Part shown: in pieces, positions 1-9,658 of the stretch
Layout of the letters: each line of letters starts with the position of its first letter
How positions within the stretch are numbered: the stretch's first letter is position 1
Source of the DNA: Endotrypanum monterogeii
Taxonomy: Eukaryota; Euglenozoa; Kinetoplastea; Trypanosomatida; Trypanosomatidae
Direction of reading: 5' to 3'
Assembly (NCBI GenBank): GCA_000333855.2
Contig: CM007318.1
Coordinates: 333,675-358,371, forward strand
DNA: 24,697 nt
Translations under genes and position numbers: made by a program
Notes under the pieces: generated by a model
What the model was told of the DNA's origin: nothing
The model's database searches: none
What the model saw: only the letters and a program-made list of their open reading frames with translations

Positions 1-139
1 GTTCTCGTCTTTTGTTTCATTTTTTGTGTGTTTCCTGTTTTTCTCTTGCCTCCATTGTACGTGTTTAGGATTGCCGCATGTCATCCTCATTTTTACTCAC
101 CAGCTCTGAGTTAAACATAAAAAGTCGCTGTGCATACAT

Positions 140-143
140 GTAT

Positions 144-191
<48 letters not shown>

Positions 192-212
192 TATATATAT
201 ATACACTCACAC
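140..212. repeat. Compound CA/TA microsatellite
   Basis: A CA tract (about 144-158) runs directly into a TA tract to about 203, interrupted by single tg and tt steps, then returns to CA-like sequence. It belongs to the same TA-repeat family found in most intergenic regions of this window. It has no coding potential beyond artificial Tyr-Ile runs. Confidence 0.9.
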
Positions 213-879
213 ACAACTGTATGTATATGAGTGTTTCCTCTTTTTTTCTTTTTTTTTTAAATCTCAAAGTGTGTCACGGCTGCCGCGTTCATGCAGCATT
301 GGTGGCAAACAAATGTAAAATGCAAAGTGAAAGGATGGGAAGAATTCCACATCTGGGAACTGAGTTACAGGGGCTCGCGGGAGATGCGAGGGGAAGCGTG
401 CACGGAGTGTGTTTGTTGAAGGGACCGATCGAGTTGAGGTTCTGTCCTGCAACGTGGGCGTCTTATTGTGGTCACCTCCCCTCCCCTCTCCCTCCCCTCT
501 CATTTTCTTTGAGGTGTAGGGTCCATATGGTGTTCGGGAATTTCGTTTACGGGTTTCCGATGCAAACAAGAAGAGGGGTGGTAGTGTTGGCAGCGAGGAA
601 GGTGAGTGCCGTGAGGACTGAGGGGAGGGTGTATCGGCGCTGCTGTGTGTCGACTCTCTTCTCATCTGCACATCTCAGCATCTAGAGATGCGGCCGCTTT
701 TTCCCTCTAATCCAAACATCGCGCCCCCTTTTCATTCAGGTTTTTGTCTCCCCTCTTCCTTGAAAATAATCTCCTCTTTCTCTTTTTTCTCTGGTGCAAT
801 CCCCCCCCCAAAAAACCCTCCACAATAAATCGATTGATCACGTGCTGTGACACCACCAAAAAAAAATCTGCTTGTATCG

Positions 880-901
880 ATATATATATATATATATATA
901 T
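880..901. repeat. TA microsatellite
   Basis: About eleven uninterrupted TA units in non-coding sequence. The tract is self-complementary, so it could form a hairpin in DNA or RNA. Confidence 0.9.
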
Positions 902-1666
902 TGGTGCACTCACACCCTTATTTCTGATTCACTCTTCGATGCAAAATGCACACACACGCACACACTTGAAAACAAAATATTATGCACTTGGCGACACATG
1001 ATTTTATACACAACACAACCAATCAAAAAGCGGAAAAAAAAGTGAGTAGCCGTTCGAGGAGTAACGGGGAAAATTTTACATATTGAGGTCGTTATACTGA
1101 TCTACGCGTGTGTGCGAACACAGTCTTTTTTCTTTCTTCTCTTCTCTTTTGTTTTTCTTTTTTCTTTTTTCTCTCTTTTTTTTTGTTTTTACACACTTCT
1201 CCATTTCGGGTCTTGTTTTATTTCGTCTCTGAGCTCTTCTCGGCCTCTGTTGCATTTTTGAATTTCGTCTGTGCCTCCCTACGATTCGAGCTTCGCACAG
1301 CGTCCACCCTCCCTTTTTTTCATTGGTGTTCAGTGACAGGAGCAGTGGATCCCCCGGTGTAGCTCTCTTGTGTTCTGAACTATTTTTGTCGTATTTGGAC
1401 TGCAAGCCTTTGCTCCCTCTTCACTCATACAGTCTTGTTTAATGCTCCATCCCCTTTGCCCATAAATCTTCAACTGTATGGCCGTGTGAACGGTGAGTCC
1501 TTTTCTTTTTACCTTGGATGGTTGCTGCTGCTGATTGCCGTTCGCTGTGTTGCGCTGCTTTCATTTATCATCCCTTGCTTTCTTTTTGATCCGGGCGAAT
1601 TGAATCATATCTTTCGGTATCAAAAAAAAAAAAAAAAAGAAACGGGAGGCCCCCCGCTCGCCCCAT

Positions 1667-1740
1667 TGCCCACCTAACACATCTACACACACACATCTAC
1701 ACACACACATCAATTTACCCATCACCCTTGATTGGGGAAG
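1667..1740 (+). promoter_or_regulatory. Probable trans-splice acceptor region for phosphatase A
   Basis: A C/T-rich but A-interrupted tract (cacacatct repeats, then tttacccatcacccttg) is followed by AG dinucleotides, the first at 1739-1740 and others shortly after, before the ATG at 1781. The pyrimidine tract is weaker than those of the other genes here, so the exact AG is uncertain. A stronger pyrimidine run further upstream (about 1547-1595) could serve instead. Confidence 0.35.
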
Positions 1741-1780
1741 AGGTACAGACGCAGAGCGTGGTGCATCCACTGTAGCAGCC

Positions 1781-2686
1781 ATGAGCAACGCATCCATATT
1801 TCCGATGGTGCAGGCGCTCATTGAGAAGATGCTCACGGTGAAGGGCAACCGTATGCAGCGACAAATCCTCATCAAGGAAGAGGAGATCCGCGCTGTGCTC
1901 ACCGAGGTGCGCGAGATCTTCATGTCGCAGCCCATGCTGCTCGAGATTCGACCTCCAGTGCGTGTGTGCGGTGACACACACGGGCAGTACTACGACCTGC
2001 TGCGCATTTTCGAGAAATGCGGCTTTCCGCCGTACTCAAACTACCTGTTTCTCGGGGACTACGTGGATCGGGGTAAACACAGTGTGGAGAACATAATTCT
2101 TCTATACTGCTACAAAATCCTTTACCGAGAAAACTTTTTCCTGCTGCGCGGCAATCACGAGTGCGCTAGCATCAACAAGATGTACGGATTTTTCGATGAT
2201 GTGAAGCGGCGGTATAACATCAAGTTGTTCAAGGCCTTCACGGATGTGTTCAACACGATGCCCGTGTGCTGTGTGATTAGCGAGAAGATCATCTGCATGC
2301 ACGGCGGCCTTAGTCCTGACTTGACCTCAGTAGCGTCTGTAATGGACATCGAGCGACCATGCGATGTGCCTGATCGCGGCATCCTGTGCGATCTTCTGTG
2401 GGCGGACCCGGAGGATGATGTACAGGGCTTCCTCGAAAGCGATCGCGGTGTGAGCTACCTGTTTGGGGAGGACATTGTGAACGACTTTCTGGACATGGTG
2501 GACATGGACCTGATTGTGCGTGCGCACCAGGTGATGGAGCGCGGTTACGGATTTTTTGCTAGTCGTCAGCTTGTGACTGTGTTCTCTGCGCCGAACTACT
2601 GCGGCGAGTTCGACAACGACGCCGCTGTGATGAATATCGATGACAAGCTGCAGTGCTCCTTTCTCATTATTCCCGCGAGTAAGTGA
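1781..2686 (+). CDS. Serine/threonine protein phosphatase, PP1-type catalytic subunit (phosphatase A)
   Basis: This is a 301-residue metal-dependent phosphatase of the PPP family, closest to PP1. It should remove phosphate from Ser/Thr with two metal ions and gain specificity from partner subunits. All six metal ligands are visible: D65 and H67 in GDTHGQ, D93 in GDYVDRG, N125 in RGNHE, H174 in HGGL and H249 in RAHQ. These sit exactly one residue later than in human PP1. The [11 protein letters not shown] loop is at 269-279. Residues lining the RVxF-partner pocket of PP1 are kept (I170, L244, F258, L290, C292, F294), so regulatory subunits probably dock in the classical way. The protein ends at the catalytic core and lacks the C-terminal TPPR-type tail carrying the inhibitory CDK site of animal PP1. 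The start is the first ATG of the frame and gives a typical short PP1 N-terminus. The Thr in GDTHGQ differs from the usual PP1 Ile but is seen in PP5-type enzymes. Family assignment is very secure; the paralogue number is unknown. Confidence 0.96.
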   Translation: MSNASIFPMVQALIEKMLTVKGNRMQRQILIKEEEIRAVLTEVREIFMSQPMLLEIRPPVRVCGDTHGQYYDLLRIFEKCGFPPYSNYLFLGDYVDRGKHSVENIILLYCYKILYRENFFLLRGNHECASINKMYGFFDDVKRRYNIKLFKAFTDVFNTMPVCCVISEKIICMHGGLSPDLTSVASVMDIERPCDVPDRGILCDLLWADPEDDVQGFLESDRGVSYLFGEDIVNDFLDMVDMDLIVRAHQVMERGYGFFASRQLVTVFSAPNYCGEFDNDAAVMNIDDKLQCSFLIIPASK

Positions 2687-4281
2687 TCGAGCGTTTGTGA
2701 AGATAGTTCGTGAAACGCACCCGCTTTGCTTTGTCTTTAGAGTCTGGTGTTGGAGGGAGAAAGGGTGAGGGTGGGGCATGAGGTCATACGCGTACCTTAT
2801 CATTGTGCCTTAAAAACAAAAATCGTAGCGGGTTGCGCTACTTTGAATTTTCTGCACTGTGTGGCGGAGACAAGCGGCCCTCACACTGGGGGGAATCTCA
2901 CCTACAGACGCTCTTCTCACCCTCTCCGTGCTTGGATGCTTGTGGCGAGCAATAACATCTTCTTCCGGCGACCCGCGTCGCTCTCTCGAGTTTGTGTTCG
3001 TCATAAGGGGAGCAGACGAGTGTCCCCCTGCGTTTTCCTTTATTGGCTATGCCTTGGCGGCGGTGTTCGGCACCCGAAACATCATTTGGATCGGTGATGG
3101 TTAGAGCGGATAGCGCATACAGGGCACTCCCATGTAAATTTCTTTCACTATTCTTCACATGTTTCCTCGTTCGAGTTTTGCTTTGAGATGACTTCTTCTT
3201 CCACACTGTAGTCTCGTGGGAGGGCTTGTATGCTTTCATGACACCTGCGGTCTGCGGGTATGTCAGTGTGTCTTTCCGATGAATCCGCTGTCGCTGCTGC
3301 TGTCGATGTTTACCTCTCCACTTTTTGTGTAGTCTGAAGAAAAAAAAAAATGTTCCCCCCTTACCTGCTTCACATTCTTCCTCAACGCGTTGGTACGGAC
3401 AACAAAAATGGCTATAGAGCATGTGTGGGCGTGTTTCTTGGGGTCGATGTACCTCCTGCCGTGATTCCTTTGCAGTGTTTTTCTTTGTCAAACTGCCACG
3501 ACTATTACCTTGCAAGTCTTTTAAAAATTCTCTGGACGACATCAGTGGCGCAGTCTCTGGAGGTAGAAGGTGGAAGGCGGAGGGGGGAAAAAGGGTGTCT
3601 GTGTGTAAATGAAGATGTAGTCCACATTTTGGTGTTTGACAGGCGCAGAAGACACGGCTACACGTACAAAAAAAAACAGTAGAAATAACGCGAGTAGAAG
3701 GAAAGCCGATGAAGCATACACGTACACGCGCACACACACATCTACGGCTACAGTCAACACCTCTGCTTGCAGCGTCACGTGATAAAGGAGGTTTGCGGTA
3801 TATAGGACCATGTTTCCCTTTCTTAGTATTCTGCTCTTGTGCTCATGATGGAAAAAAAAAAGAGGATTGAGGACTGAGAGCCGCTCTTGACTGTTTCCTT
3901 GCCTTCCTCCGAGAATGGGAGTTTCATTCACGTTAGTGCCGTTCGGTTCATGTACTCGACTTCTTCTGTCTGTGCTTTGTAAGTTTATATGTGTGCATGT
4001 ACGTATCTATATATCTAGAGTTTCGGGTCTTTTTCTGCTGTGTGTGTGTAGGTCATTTTTGAGCTTATTGCGTGCTGTTTCTTCTTCATTTTGTTTCTCA
4101 TTGTAGCTACCCTTTGTTTTTTTTCATTCTTCCGGACGCATCGAAGTGTTTTTTTTTTTTGCCTGCGGTGAGATTTTCTCTTAACATTATTATGTTTTTC
4201 TTTTTTTTTGGTGTGGATTCCCCTTTTGTTTTGGTTTGTTCAGTTTGTTTAGTTCCTTGTCGTTCTCTAAAATTCCTTCGC

Positions 4282-4282
<1 letters not shown>

Positions 4283-4331
<49 letters not shown>
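4283..4331. repeat. TA microsatellite with one TG interruption
   Basis: About 24 TA units with one tg step near 4303. It is followed 166 bases later by a second TA array, so the two could pair with each other as well as fold on themselves. Confidence 0.92.
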
Positions 4332-4495
4332 CAAGATGAGCTTCGACCGATCGCACATCATGTGTGGCCCTCTTTTTTTTCTTGAGCCCATCATCGAATC
4401 GCCCTTTGTATACTTTATATCTCCCTTCTATGATTTTGTGATGGTGAAAAGAAAATCTCAACGCGGGCTGGTGCTTTGCCTATCGAGGCATGTAG

Positions 4496-4497
<2 letters not shown>

Positions 4498-4531
<34 letters not shown>

Positions 4532-4535
4532 GTGT
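4498..4535. repeat. TA microsatellite ending in CA/TG steps
   Basis: About fourteen TA units followed by catatgtgtg. It lies in the same reading frame as the array at 4283-4331, which creates a misleading open frame full of Tyr-Ile. Confidence 0.9.
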
Positions 4536-5590
4536 GCCTGTATATGTGTGTTGCTTGGCTGTGGTTAGGTTAGGTTTTGCTTCCTTATACATTTATGCTG
4601 TTCCTTATGACGAGGAAAGGGAGTCGCTCCTTAGCGTGACTTCTCGGAGGCTCATGAGGCCACTCCGTATCCAAGTGTAGGCTGCCCTCATATCTCCCCT
4701 GCCGAGGCGGTGGTCCCGCTGGGTGGGGGGCGTGGCACTGAGGTCACTGACCGACGATGTGTGTGTGTGTGTGCGCGTTTCTGCAGGGTGTGGGTTATCT
4801 TGCAGCGGTGCGTCCACGCAAATAGGGTTGTATCATGTCGGGGTAATGTTCTCTATCTCTGTGACTGAAGCCGTGTATGTGGCAGCGCGGACGAGTAGTA
4901 GAAAAAATGGGTCAATACAATTTTCCTTTCAGATCCCTCTTGGCTCTGCTTTCCTGTCGTGAATTATTTCCCAGCAACGCTACACAGTGTGGGGCTTCGC
5001 CCACGTCCACAACGAGAGGCGCAGGCGATGCTCTTCCTGTTGATTATGCGGGCTGGGGGGAGCGGAGGGGGCTAGTTGAAGAACGGAGGTAGAGCGGGAG
5101 GAGGTAGAATTGAAGCTTGTGCAGCTGTGATGATCCCGAAGTTGTGAGGCGTGAGGAACTCGGAACACATCCATCAGGGGTGTCCAAGGAAGGAATTTTT
5201 GTTTTTTTCGCCTCTCTCAGAACGCTGATCAGCCGGAAAAAAAAGAAAAAAAAGAACAACAACATTTGAAGTGTGAAGGAATATCTTTCTGTGTTTCTGT
5301 GTGTGCGTGTCTGTGGGAGGGTTTGTGTGCGGTTCGCCTCTAAATCATTGAAAAATTCATCACATTTGAGGTGACGCTAAACGGTAGAACGCTATATCAG
5401 CTGCCAGCTTCTTCGTGTCTGCTCCCCTATTTTCTGTGCGTGTGTTCTCTGTTTGCTTCATGTTCTTCTGGTGGTCGTTGCCTTCTTCACCTCGCCCATC
5501 CCCCTATTTCTGGTACAGTTGCAGTGCAAATTTGTGTCTCCTCATAGTTGTTTATATTACGCGTTGCGTGCTACAGTATCTCTCTCTATA

Positions 5591-5620
5591 CACACATATA
5601 TATATATATATATATGTGTG
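5591..5620. repeat. Perfect 30-base palindrome, CACA-(TA)n-TGTG
   Basis: The sequence reads cacaca, then TA units, then tgtgtg, and equals its own reverse complement over all 30 bases. The symmetry stops at 5590/5621. It is a candidate cruciform, or a hairpin in the transcript. Confidence 0.92.
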
Positions 5621-6734
5621 CTTGTGGAGGGTTTTTTCTTTTTGTTAGCCCAGCTTCCTGTTTTTTTTCTCGGCTTTCCGTTCACACGACTACGTTTCTT
5701 ATCCTCATCGTTCACGTGTATGTGGGCCGACATTTGCATGCCTGAATCCTGCACTCTCGTTTTGTGTTGCTTTGACTTCCGTATCTCCCCCCTCCCTCAA
5801 CATCTGCCTCTTTTTTTTTCTTTTCCACGAGGTCTGCAGTCGTCTGTATGTTTGGGTCGGAAGACGGTAAAGCTTCATCGTGGCAGCGAAGGGGAGGGGA
5901 GAAGGGGTCACGGCACTGTCAGTAACTCGTGCCCGAAGGACATATGAGTGGAGCGAGCGTGCTTGAGAGAGAAGAAGGCGCACCTAGGAAGCACCCTGAG
6001 AGGCATGGTCAACGAACACAACACAGTGTACGCGTTTTGAAGGTTGAGTTCAACAAGGAAATCAGACCGTTTTTTTTTTTTTTGTATACTTGTGCCAAAC
6101 GATGTTTTTTTTTTTTTTTGAGATCAAATGAGCGTAATTTTACACGCACATACATATACGCACATAACCGCGCGCAAAATTATCCGCTCACTTCCCAATT
6201 TTACAGGGAACGCGGCACATAGCCGAGAACCGATAGGCTAAAGGCTGCTTGCTGCCTAATCAAAATCTTTTTCGATTTTGATGACCCCCTTCGGTGTGTA
6301 TATGTGTGCATGAGTGTGTCTGTGTGTATATTTGTTTGCTCTGGCATTCTTATCAGTTTTTTTGTCTCTTTTTTTTTCAACGGAATGTATATTTATGTAC
6401 GCCTGATTACTTTGAAATGTTTGTCTATTTTTTTTTGCGCATTTTTTCGATATAGTGTTTGCAGCCTTTCTGTTTTCCGTTTTCTCGCTAAGGGGGAGAA
6501 GGGAGGGTGCTTTATCCCTTCCCTCGACCTCTATCTCACTGGTGTGCTCTGTTCTGCCCGAGAACGGGTTTCAAAACTGTATTGGGTGCGGTCCTCTTTT
6601 TGTTTTTATTTTGGTACAGCAGCGAACCTTTAAGTATTCATGTGTGGTAGACACAGAGGCTAATTTGTTTGTTGGTCTCAGATGATCCAAGGCAACGGAG
6701 AAGTGTGCGCTTGCGGTCTGCGTGTCTGTGTGAG

Positions 6735-6796
6735 TATATATGTGTATATATATATATATGCGTGTGTGTGTATGTGTGTATGTGTGTGTGTGTGCA
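6735..6796. repeat. Compound TA/TG microsatellite
   Basis: A TA tract (6745-6759) is flanked by TG-rich units that continue to about 6796. It is purely alternating purine-pyrimidine sequence, a composition that can adopt left-handed DNA. It lies in non-coding sequence. Confidence 0.88.
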
Positions 6797-8245
6797 GAAA
6801 AGGATGTTCATTGAAGAGGTCAATGTCAGGGAGCTGAAAGAAGATTGAGATGTTGTATACATTCATCTATAGACGTGTTCATATATATTGCACGTTTATA
6901 TATGTGCGTTTATATTTCTCTCTCTCTGTCTTCCTATGTGTGCGTGTGGGTGTTTGTGAAGGATTTCCTTCTCGAGGAGTTTCGTTTTTGTTCTTCAAAT
7001 CTCCGTTTGTTCTCTCAACTTGAGTGCAGCCGTTGCCGGTGATTGAAAGGAAGCTCCTCGATTTTTTTCCCCCCATGACCACCGTGTCACACACATACAC
7101 ACACTTACATACACATACACACGCATCTATGCGCTACCGCGCGGTTTTCGAGTTGTTGATAAAAAATATCTACTTTTTCGTTGCCCCCTTCTTTTTTTTT
7201 CTTCGTTTGTTTTTGAGGGATGTTGCTAATGTGCAACTTCTGTGTGTGTTTGTATCTGTGTTTGCTGTGCTCGCGCACGAGTGTGCATGTGTTATGTGTG
7301 TATCAAAGAGTTTTTATTTCACCCCGCCCCCCTGCCCTCCCCTCTCTGTTTTGTTTTATTTTCGGTGCTGCTTTGATCATGTCTCATTTCTTCATTTTTT
7401 TTTTTTCGTATCCGGAGGGGAGAGTTGCCTGTTAAACGTGTTTCTGGGTGTGCGTGTGTTGTATCGAAGGAATCGACTTATGGTGGGGAGCGCGCAGAGG
7501 AAATGAGGGAAAGAGCAAAGACGAAACCAAACACACCAGCAACATTTAAAAAATGGAAGAAGTTTTTTGTTTTTGTCGTTCAGGGAATTCCCCCCCCCTT
7601 CATGTTGTTTCCTCTTTTCCAAAACAACAACAACAACAACAACATACAAGAAAATCTCTTGGGTGAGTCGGGGGTTTTGGGTTGTTGCAATCAGCAACAA
7701 TCATCTATTTTGAGGTGGGCTGCTCGTGCAGCTCCTCCTCTTCCCTCTGGTCCTGTTTTCACTGTTCTTCATCTTTCCCACGTCAGCTTTTAATCTTTCA
7801 TCTCTCTCAGAGCCCACGGTCGTGGGTGTGTGGCTCAAGCGGAGGAGGATCATGCCGCGTGTGGCAGCGTGGTGAGGTGCTCAGGAGCCGCGCAATGGAG
7901 GTCACTTTTTTTTTTTCCTCGTTCTGAAATGGTGATGAGCGAAAATGTGCCCTCCTCGTTCCTCGTGCTGTGCTGTGTTCACTTACCGCCATGCGGACGC
8001 CCACGTCTTCTGCAGCTTGGATTTTGGGAGCTGGAAAGGATGCTACTCCCATTAAGAATACACTGGCAGTAACACATTTGTCTCTCGCCCTTGCTTCTGT
8101 CATCCCTTTGCCCACACATGTCTTTGCCACTCACATTGACGCCTCCTCTCTATGTCTCCCCTTCCGGGGTACTTTCTTTAGTTACGGGAAAGCAGCTTCC
8201 TGTCTTCCTTCTTCCCCCACTGAAAGCCCAAACCTCACCTCAGCT

Positions 8246-8271
8246 ACACACACACACACACACACACACAC
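8246..8271. repeat. CA microsatellite
   Basis: Thirteen or so CA units, bracketed by two copies of ctcagct (just before and just after). It lies about 180 bases upstream of the Pcc1 start and immediately upstream of its likely splice-acceptor tract. Confidence 0.9.
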
Positions 8272-8328
8272 CTCAGCTGCCCGAATACCGTGTGGGCGCA
8301 GTTTTCGGGCCCACACTTCTGAGTAGTG

Positions 8329-8354
8329 TTGTCCCTCCTCCCTCTTACCCCCAG
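8329..8354 (+). promoter_or_regulatory. Pyrimidine tract and trans-splice acceptor for the Pcc1 gene
   Basis: A nearly pure C/T tract from 8329 ends in cccccag, with AG at 8353-8354, 95 bases before the ATG at 8450. A second AG follows at 8424-8425 after another T-rich patch. The first is the better match to a trypanosomatid spliced-leader acceptor. Confidence 0.55.
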
Positions 8355-8449
8355 AAAGGGGTCAACAAACGAACGATACTCGGTGCACTTATTCAATTTC
8401 TTTTCGGAGATTATTGTATCACCAGGCGAGTCTCCACCACGTCGTAGGA

Positions 8450-8836
8450 ATGCCTTCTCCATCCACCGCCTTTCACCGTAGTGCTCCCGGGGAGGAGGGC
8501 GGTGACACGCAGAGGAGAGGGGTCGCGGTGGAGTGCAGTGTGCGCCTGCCGTTGCCCGACACAGTATCGGCCAGCGTACTCTGTAAAGTGCTAAAGGCTG
8601 ATCCATCCCTTCCGGGCACTGTGAAGGAGGTCTACTGGTGGAGCGGGGATCCATCCCAGAGAACGGTCGCTGTCACGATCCAGGCAGCCTCCAAGCGCGA
8701 TCTGCGCTCTGCCGTCGGCTCTATTCTTGAGCAGGCAAAACTTGTTGTTCGAACTCTCCGCGTTTACCCACCGACCAAAATGGCGCTGAGTAGCGCAGCG
8801 GATGCAGGACTCAGCGCTGTGGGGAACACACAGTGA
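8450..8836 (+). CDS. PCC1: Pcc1/LAGE3-family subunit of the KEOPS (EKC) complex
   Basis: This 128-residue protein resembles Pcc1 (yeast) and LAGE3 (human). Pcc1 is the small dimerising subunit of KEOPS, which makes N6-threonylcarbamoyladenosine at position 37 of ANN-decoding tRNAs. The domain spans about residues 26-108. It has a first strand around VRLPLP (31-36) and a helix with the conserved Lys-Ala-Asp-Pro turn (L48-P52, resembling SLAPD in LAGE3). A mid-strand then precedes the C-terminal helix LRSAVGSILEQ (85-95), followed by KLVVRTL (97-103). That last segment parallels the LRxSV-x3-LxQxxLVVRT pattern of LAGE3. Residues 1-24 are polar and low-complexity, and the last 20 are Ala/Ser-rich. 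I chose the ATG at 8450. The frame is open for 12 more codons upstream, but only from a TTG, so extension is unlikely. Its isolation, with thousands of non-coding bases before it, is notable. Assignment rests on sequence pattern alone and is fairly secure. Confidence 0.85.
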   Translation: MPSPSTAFHRSAPGEEGGDTQRRGVAVECSVRLPLPDTVSASVLCKVLKADPSLPGTVKEVYWWSGDPSQRTVAVTIQAASKRDLRSAVGSILEQAKLVVRTLRVYPPTKMALSSAADAGLSAVGNTQ

Positions 8837-9397
8837 GATGATGTATCTTCGGTGTTCCTCTATGAGTCATCCAGCGCGTGTCCTTTCCTCGCTTCTGTTT
8901 TACAGTACTGCCACAATGTACCTGTGTGCACTGTGTGCGTATGTCGTGACTTGTTTCTTCCGCAACGTGTCGGCTGCTGTGTGTATGTGTGTGTGTGTGT
9001 GTGTGGTCTCCCACACCATTTTTACATTTTAATTTTTTTTTCCACGATTTTGTTACTTGTGCAGTTATTCGATGGCAGGCTCCATCGAAGGAGGACAGCA
9101 GCAGCTACAGCAGACAACATTGAGCCACGTGACACAGACGGAAGCATACGAATTCGCGCACCTCAATTTTACTTGAGTTGGTAGGAGAAAAAGGGAGGAA
9201 GAGGCTACGTCTATTTCCGTACTCCATTTTTTTTTTTTTTTGAGTTGCGGCTACCCCAAGCACTACAGGGTGTCTCTTCGTCTCCTTTATTCCCTCTGTT
9301 TTCTTCCATCATGTGTCCATCAGCGCATTCCTTGGAACTCGCATTGGGGCTACCAATAACGTGCTCAATGAAAACTGAGAGCTACGCAATGACAAAC
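8837..9397. other. Non-coding interval after the Pcc1 gene
   Basis: It contains a GT microsatellite at about 8987-9005 and poly-T runs at about 9032-9040 and 9226-9240. There is no convincing gene. It is unique sequence up to 9397; the eEF1B duplicated unit begins at 9398. Confidence 0.6.
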
Positions 9398-9458
9398 GTT
9401 TCACTGCCCTTACATCCTTCCTCTGTGGGATACTTTGTTGTTCCTCACGCCCATCCTC

Positions 9459-9574
9459 CCACATTTTTTTCTCTGTTTTCTTCCTCTCCCTTTTCCCTTT
9501 CGCTTCTGCGGCGTCGCGCGGCTTCTCGCTCTTCCCTCACCCCCTCTCACACGGGCTCTCTCCCTCTCACGCAG
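9459..9574 (+). promoter_or_regulatory. Pyrimidine tract and trans-splice acceptor for eEF1B copy 1
   Basis: More than 100 bases of C/T-rich sequence end at ctcacgcag (AG 9573-9574). A second AG lies at 9589-9590 (ttcacag). The ATG at 9659 follows 85 bases after the first AG, with a CAC/ACC-rich leader immediately before it. Confidence 0.65.
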
Positions 9575-9658
9575 CTTCTGCATTTCACAGATTCCCGTTC
9601 TGCTCCCTCTCTATAAATCTTTTTTTCTTCCCCCCACACCACCACCACCAATCCCAAG

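Larger units (their letters stand above)
1..1780. other. Non-coding 5' stretch, low-complexity rich
   Basis: I see no convincing gene here. The open frames are short, rich in Tyr-Ile or Phe/Ser runs produced by TA and poly-T repeats, and match no family I recognise. The stretch holds CA/TA microsatellites near 140-212 and 880-901 and a C-rich tract at 478-497. A pyrimidine run at about 1121-1200 and a poly-A run near 1621-1638 follow. The last part, with CA-rich repeats at 1685-1712, is probably the 5' untranslated or intercistronic region of the downstream phosphatase gene. The left part may be the 3' UTR of a gene outside the window. Confidence 0.6.
2690..8449. other. Long gene-free stretch between phosphatase A and the Pcc1 gene
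   Basis: About 5.8 kb in which no open frame looks like a real protein. The longer frames are driven by poly-T (Phe/Ser/Leu), CA/GT (Thr/His, Cys/Val) and TA (Tyr/Ile) runs. The region carries at least four TA microsatellites, many homopolymers of 8-15 T or A, and a CAA run near 7621-7642. It also holds a perfect short hairpin at 6259-6282 and several pyrimidine-AG signals that look like splice acceptors but lead to no gene (for example AG at 4105-4106 and 7809-7810). I saw no degenerate phosphatase copy. Most of it is probably a long 3' UTR plus a 5' UTR. Confidence 0.6.

Noticed and set aside
4566..4578. Telomere-like ttaggttagg
   Set aside because: Only two imperfect units, not TTAGGG, and inside a GT/T-rich region; chance is likely.
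4072..4680. Long open frame passing through two TA arrays
   Set aside because: Most of it is Phe runs from poly-T and Tyr-Ile runs from TA repeats that happen to be in phase. There is no family resemblance and codon use is unlike the real genes.
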